Shown here: positions 51,901-64,000 of the stretch, in pieces | Layout of the letters: the number at the start of each line of letters is the position of its first letter | Position numbering within the stretch: position 1 is the stretch's first letter | DNA from: Letharia columbiana | Lineage: Eukaryota; Ascomycota; Lecanoromycetes; Lecanorales; Parmeliaceae | Direction: 5' to 3' | NCBI RefSeq assembly: GCF_014066305.1 | Contig: NW_023501047.1 | Coordinates: 682,001 to 746,000, forward strand | Length of the DNA: 64,000 nucleotides | The notes under the pieces: model-generated | Seen by the model: only the letters and a program-made list of their open reading frames with translations | What the model was told of the DNA's origin: nothing | Databases searched by the model: none | Position numbers and translations under genes: made by a program

Positions 51901-54061
51901 CTTCGGCTGCTTACCCACTTGATTGAACCAAAAAAATTCGATCGGCCGTCTCTTCTACAGATTCTAGCCTTTGAATCTTTTGGAAAAGTCGCAATTCATC
52001 CATGTACGTCCTTCTCATCTCGTCTTCAAGCTCAAGCCAGGTCGACACGGCGCTATTTTGGAGGCCGTCATCCTCGAACATGATGATATACTTGGACGCT
52101 GCCCTCCTTGCGCGACCCCTTCGCTGGATGAAAGACTTCAAGTTTGGAGGTTTGTTAAAACAAATGACTACGTTGCAGGCCGATACATCGATACCCTCTT
52201 CTAGGGCGTTAGTAGTGACAATCAGGTTCTTCCTGCCAAAACGGAGATCATCCAAGGTTCCTTTCTGGTTTTTGAGGTCCACCAAGTCGCCAACTGTATT
52301 TCGACGGCCAGAGAAACCAGACTCCCCTACGAATGTTGCGACTTTGAACCACGGGGCTTGTATTGAAAGTATATGGGACAACACAGCCACTTCCGCCCTT
52401 GTGCGCACAAAGATGAGGCCCGAGAATGTTGTAGAGTCCATGTTCCACAGACATTGAATCAGACTCCGCACTTTAGGTGTGATATGATGGCTTTCCAACG
52501 GGCAACCGTCTCGTTCGAAGACCACAACTTCGGCAAATTTCCTCCGTAAATATATCTTCTCGCGGTCTTCCAGGCCTTCTATGACGGAGCCTTGACCCGC
52601 TCCCCGTCGCAATTTGGCGACACATTGTCGTATATAGTATTCGGTGGCGAATGACCCAAGTTCGTGTTGAACGGCTAGTGCTTTGTCGTACAGACCCTTT
52701 ATCTGATCGTGGCAGTATCTGGGTCAATGTCAGCAAAAAGTTCGGCTCACCAGGTACCCCGAAAACTTTGAGGATGCTTGTCCTTACGTCCTGTTGCTTA
52801 TCAAAGCTTTGTTAAGAGCTTTAGCGTTGCAAGTACTTGGATCAGACTTCATCTTAATGATCCAAGGGTCTTGCTCAATATCAAGGCCTTCATAAACTTT
52901 TCTTAGGCTCTCTAAAGCTTGAGGAGCTATGAATTGTGGACCATTGGGTAAATACACGAGCTTGATCAGTTCAGGTTGATGCACAAATTGAAGCATCTCG
53001 TCACGATGAATCTTTGGGGTCCGGGAAAATGCGTTTAGGTTGGACTCAAGTAACCTACGCCTACGTTAGCAATGTCCGGACATTTACACTGGGATGGGTA
53101 GACAAAGGATTTTTCGCAGAGCACAGAGAGTAAAACTGAAATGTTTTGCTCACCCAAGATTTCCAGCCTTACTATTGACAACCGGACTGGCAGAAAGGCC
53201 AAGTATCGAAGGTCGGGCTTCAGTCGGGGATGCATGGTAGAAGTCCCGCAGTATCCTGCTTGATGGGTGATTGCCCGTGCAAGAATGTGCTAAGGGTAGC
53301 TATATTAACGATGGGTAAATGGACAGGGATGACGCTAGAACTCGCGCACCTTCGTCGAATACTAACAACGCTAATTGGTTCATTTGTACAAAACCATGGA
53401 CGAGTGCATCCAAGAGCACCTGCAATGTCAGCACCAAGAGCTGAAAGCCTTCACAGCAAACATCTGGATTACCTGATGTGTGGAAATGACGATATCGATG
53501 CCCTTGAGTACATCATCCCATATACACTGTTCAGTCCAGAACTCAACATTGTCGGCTCCCGAAAGCACCCTTGCCTGAAATGCAGGTAGCTGGGTCGATA
53601 AAGCGTCATGTTGCTGGATGGCCAAGGCAACCGTTGGAACGCAAAACCAGACCAACTACGGAGAACATCAGAGGGTCAAGACGTCAAAAACGCCGCTCCC
53701 GAAGAGCCATGTCGCATACTTTACCGGATGGACATCGTTCTAGCTCGGCTTGTATACGCAGAATCGCTCTAGAAGCGGGTCAGATCATGATAATGCCAAA
53801 GCGTAGATTTGTTACACAAATGTCTTTCCTGATCCAGTGTCCATCTATATGTGTTAGCAGTTGAAGTAACTGGGACCGAGAATGTCGCACAGCAACAATG
53901 ATGTTTCTCCGCATGCTCTCCTCGAGCATCTCGAGCTGATAAGACCGTGGCTGGAAGGCTCTGTCTAGCCCTGAAAGTCCATTGTGCACGGTGGGCTCCT
54001 CATGAACGACGACGTTTCTGCCTGACAGCTCGACCGTTGACAACAGGTTCGGAGAAGACAT
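48939..54061 (-). CDS. dcl2: Dicer-like protein, Dcl2 type
   Basis: Ribonuclease that cuts double-stranded RNA into small RNAs for silencing; fungal Dcl2 acts mainly against viruses and repeats. Ten exons: 54,061-53,891, 53,844-53,816, 53,768-53,720, 53,655-53,473, 53,419-53,350, 53,289-53,154, 53,054-52,788, 52,718-51,915, 51,853-50,454 and 50,308-48,939. They total 4,479 nt, 1,492 residues, with frame kept throughout. The helicase has MDTGSGKT at 58-65, DEAH at 166-169 and a QRRGRAR box near 500. A dimerization domain follows near 570-660. RNase IIIa has YQRLETLGD near 1,006 and DVVEAL near 1,099. RNase IIIb has YQRLEYCGD near 1,189 and DIVESILGA near 1,324. All metal-binding acids look present. 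A weak dsRNA-binding fold near 1,366-1,430 precedes an acidic tail. No PAZ domain was recognised. Apparently intact although it is next to transposon debris. Confidence 0.92.
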
Positions 54062-54461
54062 TTTCACTATTCAAGTACACAGAAAAAGCCTCATTTCATC
54101 CCAGGAGGTTGTGCCCAGGTGTCAGAAGTAGGATGATGAAAGTGTTTGTCATGATATAGTCACGTGGTTGCAGGGTCGTTTTGATAGGGTGGATATGCGA
54201 CGTGGATCTTTTGTTACACTTTATGTTCCTCTTTGCTACCCAAAAACTCCTGGGTGAACAAAAGACTTTTCCGTACATAATCCACCACCTTTTCAAGCCG
54301 ACAAAAGTACTCAGTTCATACTTATTTTGTTATCATTCGTACAGTTTAGCCTCCAGTCATCTTATATCTGACCTCGACCAACTACATCAGATAATTCTTG
54401 AAGAGCCTTGAATCGGTGAGATTTGTGTCTAGATTTGAAAGAGACCTGAGAGGGTGGGTAG
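54062..54461. other. Upstream region of dcl2
   Basis: 400 bp between the dcl2 start codon and the inverted-repeat element. Small frames overlap on both strands without family features. The dcl2 promoter must lie here or inside the adjoining element. Confidence 0.45.
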
Positions 54462-57342
54462 TAAGGGCCCGTTTGGCTACCACCTAAAATCCACATTTTC
54501 AAGAATATTTTCAACATTTTCGTCTTATACAATTCAGTACTCTTTTGGTAACCACATTTTCGTCCTGAATGCTTATAAAGCATGAAATATATATGAAATA
54601 TATAGGGGTTATTTCACATTTCTGAAAACTTGAGATAAGGTATGTTTTCATTCGAAATATACGCTATAGATAGACTATATCGCTGAATTTAGGCTATAAT
54701 TATCATAAATAATTATATATATTATAGCTATAATCGATAATAACAGTTAGCTAGCTGAGGAAACTACTATTATTATTATTTTAACTACTATATAGTACTA
54801 TTTATATTATTTTAATAAGACTTCGTAACGTACTTCTATTCTTTCTGATCATATATACGTATAGTCGCTTCTTGGAGAAGAATACTCTATGAATATTTAA
54901 AAGACTTTTTATATGCCTTTATATACTCTAAATAGCTTTAAAATTAGCTCTTTAATTATACGCATTTAACTTCGTCTCATACTATTAAAATAGTAGAGAA
55001 AGTCGCTATCTTTATTCGATAGTAGGTTATAATCTTAGTAATAATAGATTATATAACCGTTTTTAATACTTAGACGAGACTATTAGTCGATGTTATTATA
55101 AGGTCTTAAAGGTTATATATATTCTATATTAGCATTTTATTTAATTGTTTAAAGTATCCTACTCTATTCTAGCAAAAATCTCATTTAGTCTTAAATTTAT
55201 ATCTTATTTCGACGACTATCTAGGCGTATTAGACGTATATATATCGCTATTTATATACTTATAGTAGAGTATATATTATAGCGAAATAGAAAGAATACTC
55301 TTACTTAAAACGTTTTAGCCGTATATGATTTTAATATACTATTTTACTATATATTATCTAGCTAAAAAGACTCTACACATAACGCCTTAGTACTAAGAGA
55401 TATTACTTCTAATTATAGCTTTTCTATCTTAGCGAGTAAGTATTATCTCGTTAACGCTAGATATTCTAATTATAATTAATTACTAATTCCCTATATAGTA
55501 TACGATATTATCTAAAGGAATAATAATAGACTAAAATAAAGTCTAAGAATATAAAGGAACTATTTAATCTACATCACTCTCAGCTACGAAATATTATTAA
55601 AAAGGATATTTAATATATTTAAACGGCGATTTAAATCTATTAAGAACTTTATAGAGTTTAGTATTTCTACTTAGATAGTAAACTAGTATATCTTAACTAT
55701 AATATATAACTTTATTACGCTATATCGCTCTCTTTAATAATATTAACTCGAATATATAACTAGCTAACGAGTCTAATAGTAACTCTACTAGTAATTTAGA
55801 TTTATTAAAGAATAGATACTCTACGACTATTAAAATAAATAAGAAAAGAGATAAAATCGCCGAAGTAATATGGAAGGATTATTAAGAGTATATTTCTTAA
55901 AGAATAATTACGGAGATGCGTATATAAGAAGTCTTATTAATGAGAGAGGCTTCGATATATAAGATTTAAATATAATAGTATTTAGCTAATTCACTTCGAT
56001 ATACTTAATATATTCTTCTATCTACTTACGCGCCTCTGTTATTTACCTCTATAATTAATCTTTTCTAATATTATTAAGTACTATAGTATATATAAAGGTC
56101 TTATTATAATTTAGAAATACGTTTACGACTTTCATATAATTATTATTATTAATAAGATTAAAATCTTTACTTAGTAGAGCCATAGCTTTCTTAATAATAG
56201 CTTATAATATTTCTTTAATCCGCTATATTTCCTTCTATTATCTTTATAATACATCGCTTTCTCTTTATTTTAGATCTTTATAATGAATCTTCTACTCCTT
56301 TAATAATAGAGTTTATAAACTATTCGCTTATCTTCTTAAGACGCTTAACCGACGATATAGATATTGCTATTACGAAGCTCGTATATCTCTTTTTCGCTAT
56401 AATCTATAATACATCGATATCGAATGTAACGTTTATATCGACAGCTTATAGAGTATCTTTCTGAGTATCTTTCTAAGTATTGATATGTAGGGATAAAGAA
56501 ATTATTTCGAGAGTGGATCGATGAAAAGATTAAGAGGTATTATATGGCTTTCTATTGCTATTCGCCTAATAAAGTAAATATTAAACTCTTTAACGTATAG
56601 AAGAGAAGTCTAACGAAGCTCTTTTATAAGCTTATTCTTCTAGAAAATATCAGCGAAGTATTATTAATAAGACGATCTTCTTATACCTTAATTTAGGCTT
56701 TTTATTAATTATTATCGACTATATAAAGTATAATTCTCTTATTAAAGTTCTAGTCACTTAATTTATAGCGAAAATAACGATAGAGAGTTTATTTAGTCTT
56801 ATATAGAGTTATCTTCCTCTATATCTAACTTTATTTAACTTATTATTTTATAGTTATTATAGCCTATATAGCAGCTAATATATATATTTATACCTCGATT
56901 TAAAGCCTATATCTAAGCGTTTATCATTCTTATATTATTATTTCATTTCACGATATAATTCAGCCTTTATAATAGTGATTTATTTGAGAATCTCATTAAT
57001 CTATTATAGTCTACCCACTCGAACTAATATCTCTTTCGATACTTTATAATTAATAAGAGGATTACTAAGGCTTTTATCATAGTAGCTATATCAATAAGAG
57101 GTGATAGGATAATAGACTATTCATGTTGAAGACTGGTAGATATCTACTATATAAATCTTGCTCGAGAAAGATCTTAGTAATATTTAGCGTTCACTGAATC
57201 AGTCGAAATGTACTATAAATGGAACCGTTATATATCTATATATATTGAAATCTACTAGCCTCGTTTTGAGCCTACATTTTTGAAATTAGTGTGATTGGTT
57301 GAAATGTATGAAAATGTGGATTTTCGTGGTAGAAAGCCCTAA
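54462..57342. mobile_element. Decayed DNA transposon with inverted termini
   Basis: The left end (TAAGGGCCCGTTTGGCTACC) and the reverse complement of the right end (TTAGGGCTTTCTACCACG) agree. Both then continue with AAAATCCACATTTTCA, so the inverted repeats span about 38 bp. The ends are hardly mutated, while the middle (about 54,640-57,270) is AT-rich and stop-filled. The GGGCCCGTTTGG start and 2.9-kb length suggest an hAT-like element with a destroyed transposase, but no transposase motif could be read. The 8-bp flanks (GTGGGTAG and GGATGTAG) agree at only five positions, so a target duplication is not proven. Confidence 0.6.
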
Positions 57343-58042
57343 GGATGTAGATTCTATGGAAGCCTCCTGCAGGAAGGTAACCCCACCGCCAAGCACCTAA
57401 TCTACATACTCGTAGGGGCTGCCTAGCCAACATAACTAGTGGGCCTTAGCCACAGTAAGGTAAGGTAGATACCATACTTTAGGTATTTGGCTCTGCCCCC
57501 GTTCTCACATAGCCAGCGTGCCAGTCATCCTTCTACCTCTGGATGTACCTCATTGGTTCCTCTTATTTCTCACGGCTTCCGGGGTGCCGGGCAAGCTGCC
57601 AGAAAAGTGGCAGTCTTTAAGCGCAGGACCTCTCAACTGTGACAGAGACTGTGGGTGTCAAGTCGAATACAAAGCCTTCGGCCATGGGGCGTTTACTCCT
57701 CGTGATTATGAGTCTCGATGTTTTTGGCGCTCGTACCGCAACAACTGCGACTTTCCTGGCCGCACGCCAGCTTCTCCAGCAGTCCCACTCCGTCAAAGAA
57801 AAGCTGATTGGAGTACCTGCAAGCGAAGAGATTGTGGGGTGCTGGTGGAGTTCTAATGAGAAAGCGAAGAATGTAGGGTCTATAGTCGTGAAGTGTACTA
57901 AGTGATGACGTATGAATCGAGTCCTTTCTTGTATGCTTAACATACCAGCCGGTCATTCAAGGATCATCCAGTTCATGTCCAGTGGGCTTCGGAATCCTGT
58001 GACTGTTCAAAGGCGATTTCTGGTCTTTGCAAGCTCCGTGAA
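57343..58042. other. Gene-free stretch with weak open frames
   Basis: 700 bp of normal composition. Overlapping frames occur on plus (57,518-57,856, 57,639-57,905) and minus (57,617-57,943). None shows a family motif, a matching intron structure or a conserved domain. The plus frame 57,639-57,905 (88 codons) has a hydrophobic start LLLVIMSLDVFGA and could be a gene remnant. The 3' untranslated end of the mpaB-like gene should fall at the right. Confidence 0.35.
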
Positions 58043-59699
58043 TCAAGGCAACCACTTTACAGCGCGATTTATAACAGCTGCCACGATCCTCAAGCCAAAG
58101 AATCCGGCAAGCGCAAACATGATGCATCCAATCCCCAATGCTTGCAGGTTCCGCCGCTCTATCCCAGCCTTCTTTATGCCAGGCTCTAGGGCATCCTCCA
58201 TCTGCGTCTTCTTCGAGAGATTCGGTATGTACTTGAAGTCGAACGTCGTCTCTTCCCCCAGACCGCTTTTGTTCTTGATAATGACTTGCCAGAATACCCT
58301 GCGTAGCGCCTGGTCGCCTTTTTCAGCAAGCGTACAACGTTTGCACAAGGTTCTTACTTACCGCAATCTTCCGTCGGTCAAGGTATGGTACAGATCTGTA
58401 TGTGTAGCAGATGGCCATAAAAAAAAGGCACTGCCCAACTGCCAAGGCCCAGTAGTAAATGCTTGGTCTGCCGATACCGAGTGCATCACTTAATTCGCCG
58501 CCGTTCAGCCATCGACTGTTGACTTGAAGGAACGCCTCTGAGGCAAAACCGGGAGGTTGGCCCGCCAGTGATTTGATGATATTATTTGCCAAGACCTTCG
58601 AGGTTTCCGTGGGCTTTATCTCGTATAGAAAGAGGACCTCCATGATGCGCTTCGCCTTCTCTGGCGTCTCAAAATGCTCAGTTGGAGTGCCCGTCAAATA
58701 GGCTATATAGCGCCACAAAGCGACGTAGTCGGTGACCTCACGCTGCGTCATGAAAATGCCCTGCCTTGGTAGGCTGATCCAGATGAGCGTAGCACAAAAG
58801 GTACCTATGGTTCCTATGCAGTCTAGATCGTTGATTGGTATTCCCCACGCGTTGATATCATAGTACTCTGGCCGTTGTCGGGCGAGTTTCATGATTCTTT
58901 GGCGTACAGCCGCATGGAGTAAGCGAACTCGTACCGAAGAGGCATGGCCAGCGCCACCAGGTTGGATGGATTCCAGCGATCGGGTACACTGAAGTAAATG
59001 CTGTGTGGTTTCACTGCGATTATCAGTGACAGCGAAACCTGGAAGGAGACCACAGGTACGCACAATAACCGGTGCCTTGCCACTTTGGTGGAAAACCCGC
59101 CTGGTAAAAAGTATTAAATCAGGGGAAATTATGGAGACATATCTGGGCAAACCTGTTCGCGCTAGTGTCTCTACGACTCTCGCCGCCCCCTGGAGATCCA
59201 GTTCAGCTAGTTCCCATCAACTCAAACGGTCAAATAACTTTACCATGCCCCCAAGCAAAGACTGGAATGCGAGGCCAGTTAGAACAGGGCCGCCGTATCT
59301 ATAGAAACAGTCTTGTCCTCGAGCAATCTGATCCCAACATACCCAGGAAGGAACCGTATTGACTTCGACCCACAACTGACCCAGAGCTTCATCATTAAAG
59401 GCATTTTGCCGTAACAGAGCGTAAAGATCTCTTTTACCTTCCGGAGCCTGTTCACCAGTGCCGTGGGAGTTGAACTCAGGTTTGGCCTCGTTTCTGACCA
59501 AACTGCGAGGAAGACCTGAGCTTGGCGGTGGAGATATCCTGTCCAATTTCTCCAAAGCTTTCTCTCCTAACATGTCGTAGGATTGCTTCATAGGGTCCAT
59601 TTGGTCCGGATTCAAATGATGCTCTGTCAACTGAAAAGTATATCCAAACGCAGATCGTGTGTGAGCATCCGGTCTTCGAAATGGGTTTGCCCAAGACAT
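58043..59699 (-). CDS. mpaB/rubber-oxygenase-type membrane protein
   Basis: Member of the family containing the ER-bound oxygenase MpaB and latex-clearing protein (formerly DUF2236), where a histidine-bound haem-type centre cleaves C-C double bonds. Exons are 59,699-59,244, 59,189-58,362 and 58,309-58,043, giving 516 residues. Removing a further in-frame 63-nt intron-like segment (59,001-59,063, GTGCGT...CACAG) gives 495. Family features are RRVFHQSG, the RVRLLHAAVRQR motif with its conserved His, WGIPINDLDCIGTI and YIAYLTGTP before a second His. Hydrophobic segments near the C-terminus (WALAVGQCLFFMAICY; LQALGIGCIMFALAGFFG) support a membrane anchor. Intron 1 is 59,190-59,243 and intron 2 is 58,310-58,361. 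The substrate is unknown; no biosynthetic cluster genes are nearby. Confidence 0.82.
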
Positions 59700-60738
59700 T
59701 TTGAGTCTTCATGGGCAAGAACAATAGAGTGGAGTCAAGTCAATCTGACGAAAGCATGGACGTTGGTGGAATAAAATTTAGAAAAAGAAGAATGGAGTCG
59801 TCATCATTTCAATGTCTAGATTTATCAAGCCAGGCAACGAACCAACCCTAAGTGAATTTCTCATCCATGAATAGAGTCGGCATTATTATTATTAGCATGC
59901 TCAGAATTACATACCGATTGCTGAAGAGGAGTCGGTGAGATGAAGATGAGCACCTATTTCAGAGTACAGTGTTGGCGCTTGGCAAGCTGTCAAAAGACTT
60001 GGCGGTCTTAGGGGCCGCAACCCTTTGGTTTTTATCAAATGATCTGATTAGGATCACCACATTGATTCGGGAATAAGGAACACAGAGCCTTTTCATCGGT
60101 TACACTCACAGTGGCGGCAATTCAATATGCCAGAGGAATCAATTGCTGGAGCTCGCTTCTTCTGACTTCCTTTGGATATCGAGCCCCAGAATACGTGGCC
60201 AGTATCAGCAAGCACCGCTCGGACGACGAGCCAAGGGAAGAGCAATTAAGTCAACAAGGCAAGTTCCTCCTGGGTTGCTTAGGAAAACAGCCTTACCACT
60301 AATAACGCATACCCTATGTCGAATTTGAACTTCAGTAACGTTGCCGCAAAATATATTGCCTAAGCTCAAATCCATAGTTGTGGGCGAAGCAGTCATTCCG
60401 GGCATGTTATTGCGTTTCCACATCGACCGGCAGGCTAGGTGCCAGAGGATTTGGCAGTCTAAAGTGTACAAAGACCAGTATCAGTAACGACTTTCATGCA
60501 CTATTTAGTGCTCTTACATTGTTCCGGTTTGAAGACGAAATAGACGTTCATTGGCCACTGGGTGCACAAATCTATATGGCATCAACATCATGATTCTACC
60601 TTGCATATATTCATACAGGAGTACCATCATCCGAAGCATATGCTACATCGCTCATGCAAAAATCCACCGAACACCAACCACAAATATGTCCCAATGTGTC
60701 CAGGCAAGTGGTAAGAGCACAAATGACCTAACTATCTA
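59700..60738. other. Intergenic region
   Basis: 1,039 bp between the start of the mpaB-like gene (-) and the end of the WD40 gene (-). Short frames on both strands (for example 60,111-60,302 and 60,205-60,471) overlap and lack recognisable features. No repeat, tRNA or terminator-like structure stands out. The promoter of the mpaB-like gene lies at its left part. Confidence 0.4.
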
Positions 60739-63700
60739 TTATTCCAATTCCAAGGCTCCCTCCTGTGCACCAGCATTCGGGTTAACAAGCTCCTCAAGGC
60801 TCTTCGCTTCAGTCTGCGGGCCATCAACGAATTTAATCTCTTGAGATTTTGCTTTCATAGACAATCTTTCATCGATCATTTTAGCCAGGTACACATCTAG
60901 GACGTCGGCCCCCATAGGCTCGCCGCCTACACACTTGCTACTCGCAATCTGATTGAGAGCACGAATGGTAAGGTTGAGCTCCTTAGCCAGCTCTTGAAGC
61001 GTGCCATGCTCGAGCTTGGCCACTGATGACGAGGTGATCCTATTTCGGAACGTACGCAATGATATGCACATCTGCTCCCCCAACTCATTAAGATCGTTGA
61101 GGTTCGCTGCGCTCTTGGTCCGTCGTCGACTGTCCAAAGAAGGAGGTTTAGAGCTAGAGCTGAAAGCATTCTTCTGACTTGATGGGGCCCGTGAGTGGTC
61201 TTGCGAGGTCTGGCGCTGAATTCTTCCATTTGCAGGAGACAGCGAAGCGCCTACAGGGAGTGGAAATGCCGGAGCGGAGATCTTGGGCACAGCAGCCAAA
61301 GTATATCTGGAAATCTTGCGTCGGACGCGAGACGAAGAAGATGCTCGTATCGGAGTCATTGTGTCGCCCTGGCTTGCCAAAGATTTCTGGAACTCTGAGA
61401 GTTCTGCCTTCGACAGAATTTGTCTCAGAGGTTGGGCGGATGGCGGTGTTTGTCTCGAAGGTGATTCTTCGCCATTGGGGGTATCGTGAGATCCAGTTGG
61501 TTTTGGCGGGTTGCAAGACAAACTCCACGTCATCACTGTACCATCAAGGCCACAGCTGACTAGGTGATTACGAGGAGACTCGCCTTGTACACATCTTCGG
61601 AGGAGCTTGATAGCGGAAACCGCATTCTGTCCATACTCTCTAGTCAACATTGCTCCCGAGTCGTATTCGTGAATTCTAATGGACTTGTCGGTGGAAGAGA
61701 CGCCCAAAAGTAAGCGCGACGCTGTTGCCATGTCATCGAGCTCGTGTACCTCTAGCGAGCTCATCATCACGCTGTCGCCGCTCATAGGGTCTGAAGGCTT
61801 GAAGCTGTGCAGAAGACGGCCAGAAGACACATTATATCTCAGAATTTGCCTGTCCAATGTGGAAACCGACACTACGTTCGGCTCGGCAGGTACCGCTGTG
61901 AGGGACACGGGGCTGGCCTTGAGTGTGATGACCCTGATGGATAAAAACGCTATCGACTGCTCTTCTCCATGGGCTAGCTTTCGCACAATTATCGTCCTGT
62001 CTGATGATATCGATATGAGAGTGGCCTTGTCTAAAAATTTAACGTCGCCAACGGCTGCCGCATGGTCATTCAAGGTCTGAAGAAGGTCCAGGCGGGATTC
62101 ATGCTTCCGAAAAAGCTGCAAGGTCCTATCTCGTCCACAAGTCGCAACGATAGTCAAACCCGCTGTGTTGGCGACAGCTATGCCATTCATATCTCCGCTA
62201 TGCGCCTGAACAGCCACGTCCGTGTCGGCAGATCGATCAATGAGTCTAGGGATAAATTGGTCAGCGAATGTTTCTTGGATGATACTGTATATGCAAATGG
62301 CGTCAGAACTTACCGCAAAACACCGATTTTATCGCCTGAAAGCAGATGCTCGTCAGACCCTAAAGGAACCACTATCTTTAGATCATTGGTATCGCCATCT
62401 TCTGGATAGACTGGCTGCTCCAGAGGAATCTTCATGCTGCCAGTGCATGTACCGTCGAGCAACCAGAATAGTACAGTACCTCTTGCTGAAAAGGTAAGAA
62501 AATCAGGGCCATCGACCCTGGATTTGGGCAGCAGGCTGGACACCCCAAGTACAGCACTCTCGTGGGCAGGCAGTCTTTTGGAATCGGAACCCCCAGAAGC
62601 TCTTTCGGTGTCTGCTGCTCCCTGAATCTCAATAATTCGGTGGGAGTCAATTGTGATGACCCTACCGCGCACGAGCCCAATAGCCATAATATCAGGCACC
62701 ATGTCTGAGCTGGTTGAGGAGAAAGGCAAAGTGGTACCATGTGGGACTGTTGGTATTGTAGGCTTGATCAAGGTATCTAGATGCAAGGACCTCATAGTGC
62801 CTTGCCTGCCTCCAATCCAAACAAGCCCGTACATATGATCGAAAACAACGCAGAGGATGCCAAAGTCGACCTGAGCAACTCTCTCAAGTCGCTGCGTCCG
62901 GTGGCTGTCGTCCAGAAGGCAGATATCGCCTTGCGCAGTACAGAGGATAGCCTTACAGTCGGATATCGCGGCGACGCTGGTAAATGTTGCATCCATCAGA
63001 GGTCCAAGTACGCAATTCCGCCCTGCAAAAGCCTTTGGCGTTAGACTCCCATGTGGTCCTATGCCATTATTGTCCAATTCGAGAGGAATCCGCCAGACCT
63101 TGGCATGGCGAATTCCAATACTGACTACGCTGTGACCCAGCCACGTAACACGATGCACATTACTGCACTTGTTACTAGAATGTAACCTAGCCGATCCGGT
63201 CTTCGCATTGATTGAATATATAAGTATGAACCCGTCATAATTATTTCCAAGAGTGCAAAGCCAACGGGAGTCGTGAGAGAATGCAACGGAGGAGATCCCG
63301 AAGCTATGGTCGCCAAGGATAGACAATGGGACGTCCGATGGACTATCAGACGCTGTAGAGAAAATAAGCACTCTTGGATTATATCCCGTCTGTACCCATT
63401 AATTGAGGATAGCGAACCTAGGGGCTGGCCAATTTACCTCTCCAACAGCCATAAGATCACCTCCGCGGCTTAGTGACACGCACGATGTTTCTCTGCTCCG
63501 GTTGTTGGGCCTACCATGACTTGGTGAATCTGGAGGATAGTCCAGCAAGCTGTTTTGTATTGTCCCACAACCTCCGTCCTTGAGAGGCGATCCATGTCGA
63601 CTCTTTCCCGGAGTACTGGGTGGCGTTGCTGGATTGTAGAATGATGGAGTTGCATTGACTGGTAATGCATTCGGTCTGGCCCTGAATAGTCGCTGGATGA

Positions 63701-64000
63701 TATTGAGATGCTCATCGACTCGAGAAAGCACAGTGGCGGAGCCGGCGCAACAGACAAAGCTGTGGCGTTCAGGAAGCGCATCAAAGGCATTAACAGAATT
63801 TGAAGTGGTACCGACGACGCTTTTGAGGCTTAGTTGTAAACTGTTATACTCTCGAGCATGTTTTGTAGAATTGGGGCTGGGAGTTTGGATAGCATGAAAC
63901 CTGCTTATCGGTGTGAGCATCGAGCTTCCAGCATGGCCCATCGAGCTCATCCTAGGTAGTTCAAGAGCGCAGTTCGTCCTCATCTGATGCGCAACCTGAG
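60739..64000 (-). CDS. MABP1/WDR62-like WD40 protein, 5' end cut off
   Basis: Large beta-propeller protein related to MAP-kinase-binding protein 1 and WDR62. Visible exons are (64,000 or 63,983)-63,438, 63,389-62,314 and 62,245-60,739. From the ATG at 63,983 this gives 1,042 residues, but the frame stays open to the window edge, so the start may lie outside. Introns are 63,390-63,437 (48 bp) and 62,246-62,313 (68 bp). Splicing restores GETGYNPRVLIFS, a conserved segment of the family. WD-like units include HSFGISSVAFSHDSRWL, DGFILIYSI, VHRVTWLGHSVV, FLTFSARGTVLFW and IVATCGRDRTLQLF. A Ser/Pro-rich part follows, then a helical C-terminus (SLRTFRNRI, LAKELNLTIRALNQI). It probably acts as a scaffold; the partner here is unknown. 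The N-terminal AGSATVLSRVD region also fits the family. Confidence 0.85.

Noticed and set aside
57639..57905. Possible small gene with hydrophobic start
   Set aside because: No family match recognised, no start context or intron support, and other strands are open too; kept only as a remark.

Overview
The window looks like a chromosome segment of a filamentous ascomycete (Pezizomycotina). Genes have short GT-AG introns (about 46-147 bp) with CTAAC/CTGAC-like branch points. The repeats carry the C-to-T/G-to-A decay typical of repeat-induced point mutation (RIP): very TpA-rich, with stops in every frame. A Dothideomycete is my guess, but the sequence alone does not prove it. There are no bacterial-type operons, rRNA genes, intact tRNA genes or CRISPR arrays.

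Positions 1 to about 41,700 are a gene-poor, AT-rich transposon graveyard. The base layer is an unclassified repeat of about 5 kb ('family A') in three head-to-tail copies (about 7.25-12.79, 20.13-26.91 and 26.91-35.4 kb). Later insertions split these copies, and many can be delimited to the base because another copy of family A supplies the empty site. They include a 1.44-kb non-coding LTR element (9,828-11,267, TSD TAAGT) and a Gypsy element (26,983-34,182, TSD ATAAC). They also include an LTR element (12,790-20,131, TSD ATTAC) that carries a Copia element in one LTR, which in turn carries a third LTR element: four levels with the host. Other items are two copies of a short repeat with a palindromic end, two elements with terminal inverted repeats, a foldback, a GC-rich element with 112-bp direct repeats, and a 463-bp tract made only of A and T.

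From about 41,700 composition becomes normal and six genes can be modelled by splicing. They are a TMEM135-like membrane protein (42,780-44,740, +), a RING-CH ubiquitin ligase (45,459-46,555, -), proteasome subunit alpha-2 (46,955-48,293, +), a Dicer-like protein of the Dcl2 type (48,939-54,061, -), an mpaB/rubber-oxygenase-type membrane protein (58,043-59,699, -) and a MABP1/WDR62-like WD40 protein (60,739 to beyond the right edge, -). A 2.9-kb RIP-decayed element with terminal inverted repeats (54,462-57,342) separates dcl2 from the mpaB-like gene.

The genes do not form a pathway. Most are housekeeping genes; dcl2 belongs to RNA silencing and defence against viruses and transposons, so it is notable beside a large silenced transposon block. 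All exon boundaries were derived by eye from frame continuity, splice consensus and family conservation; no alignment or search was run.
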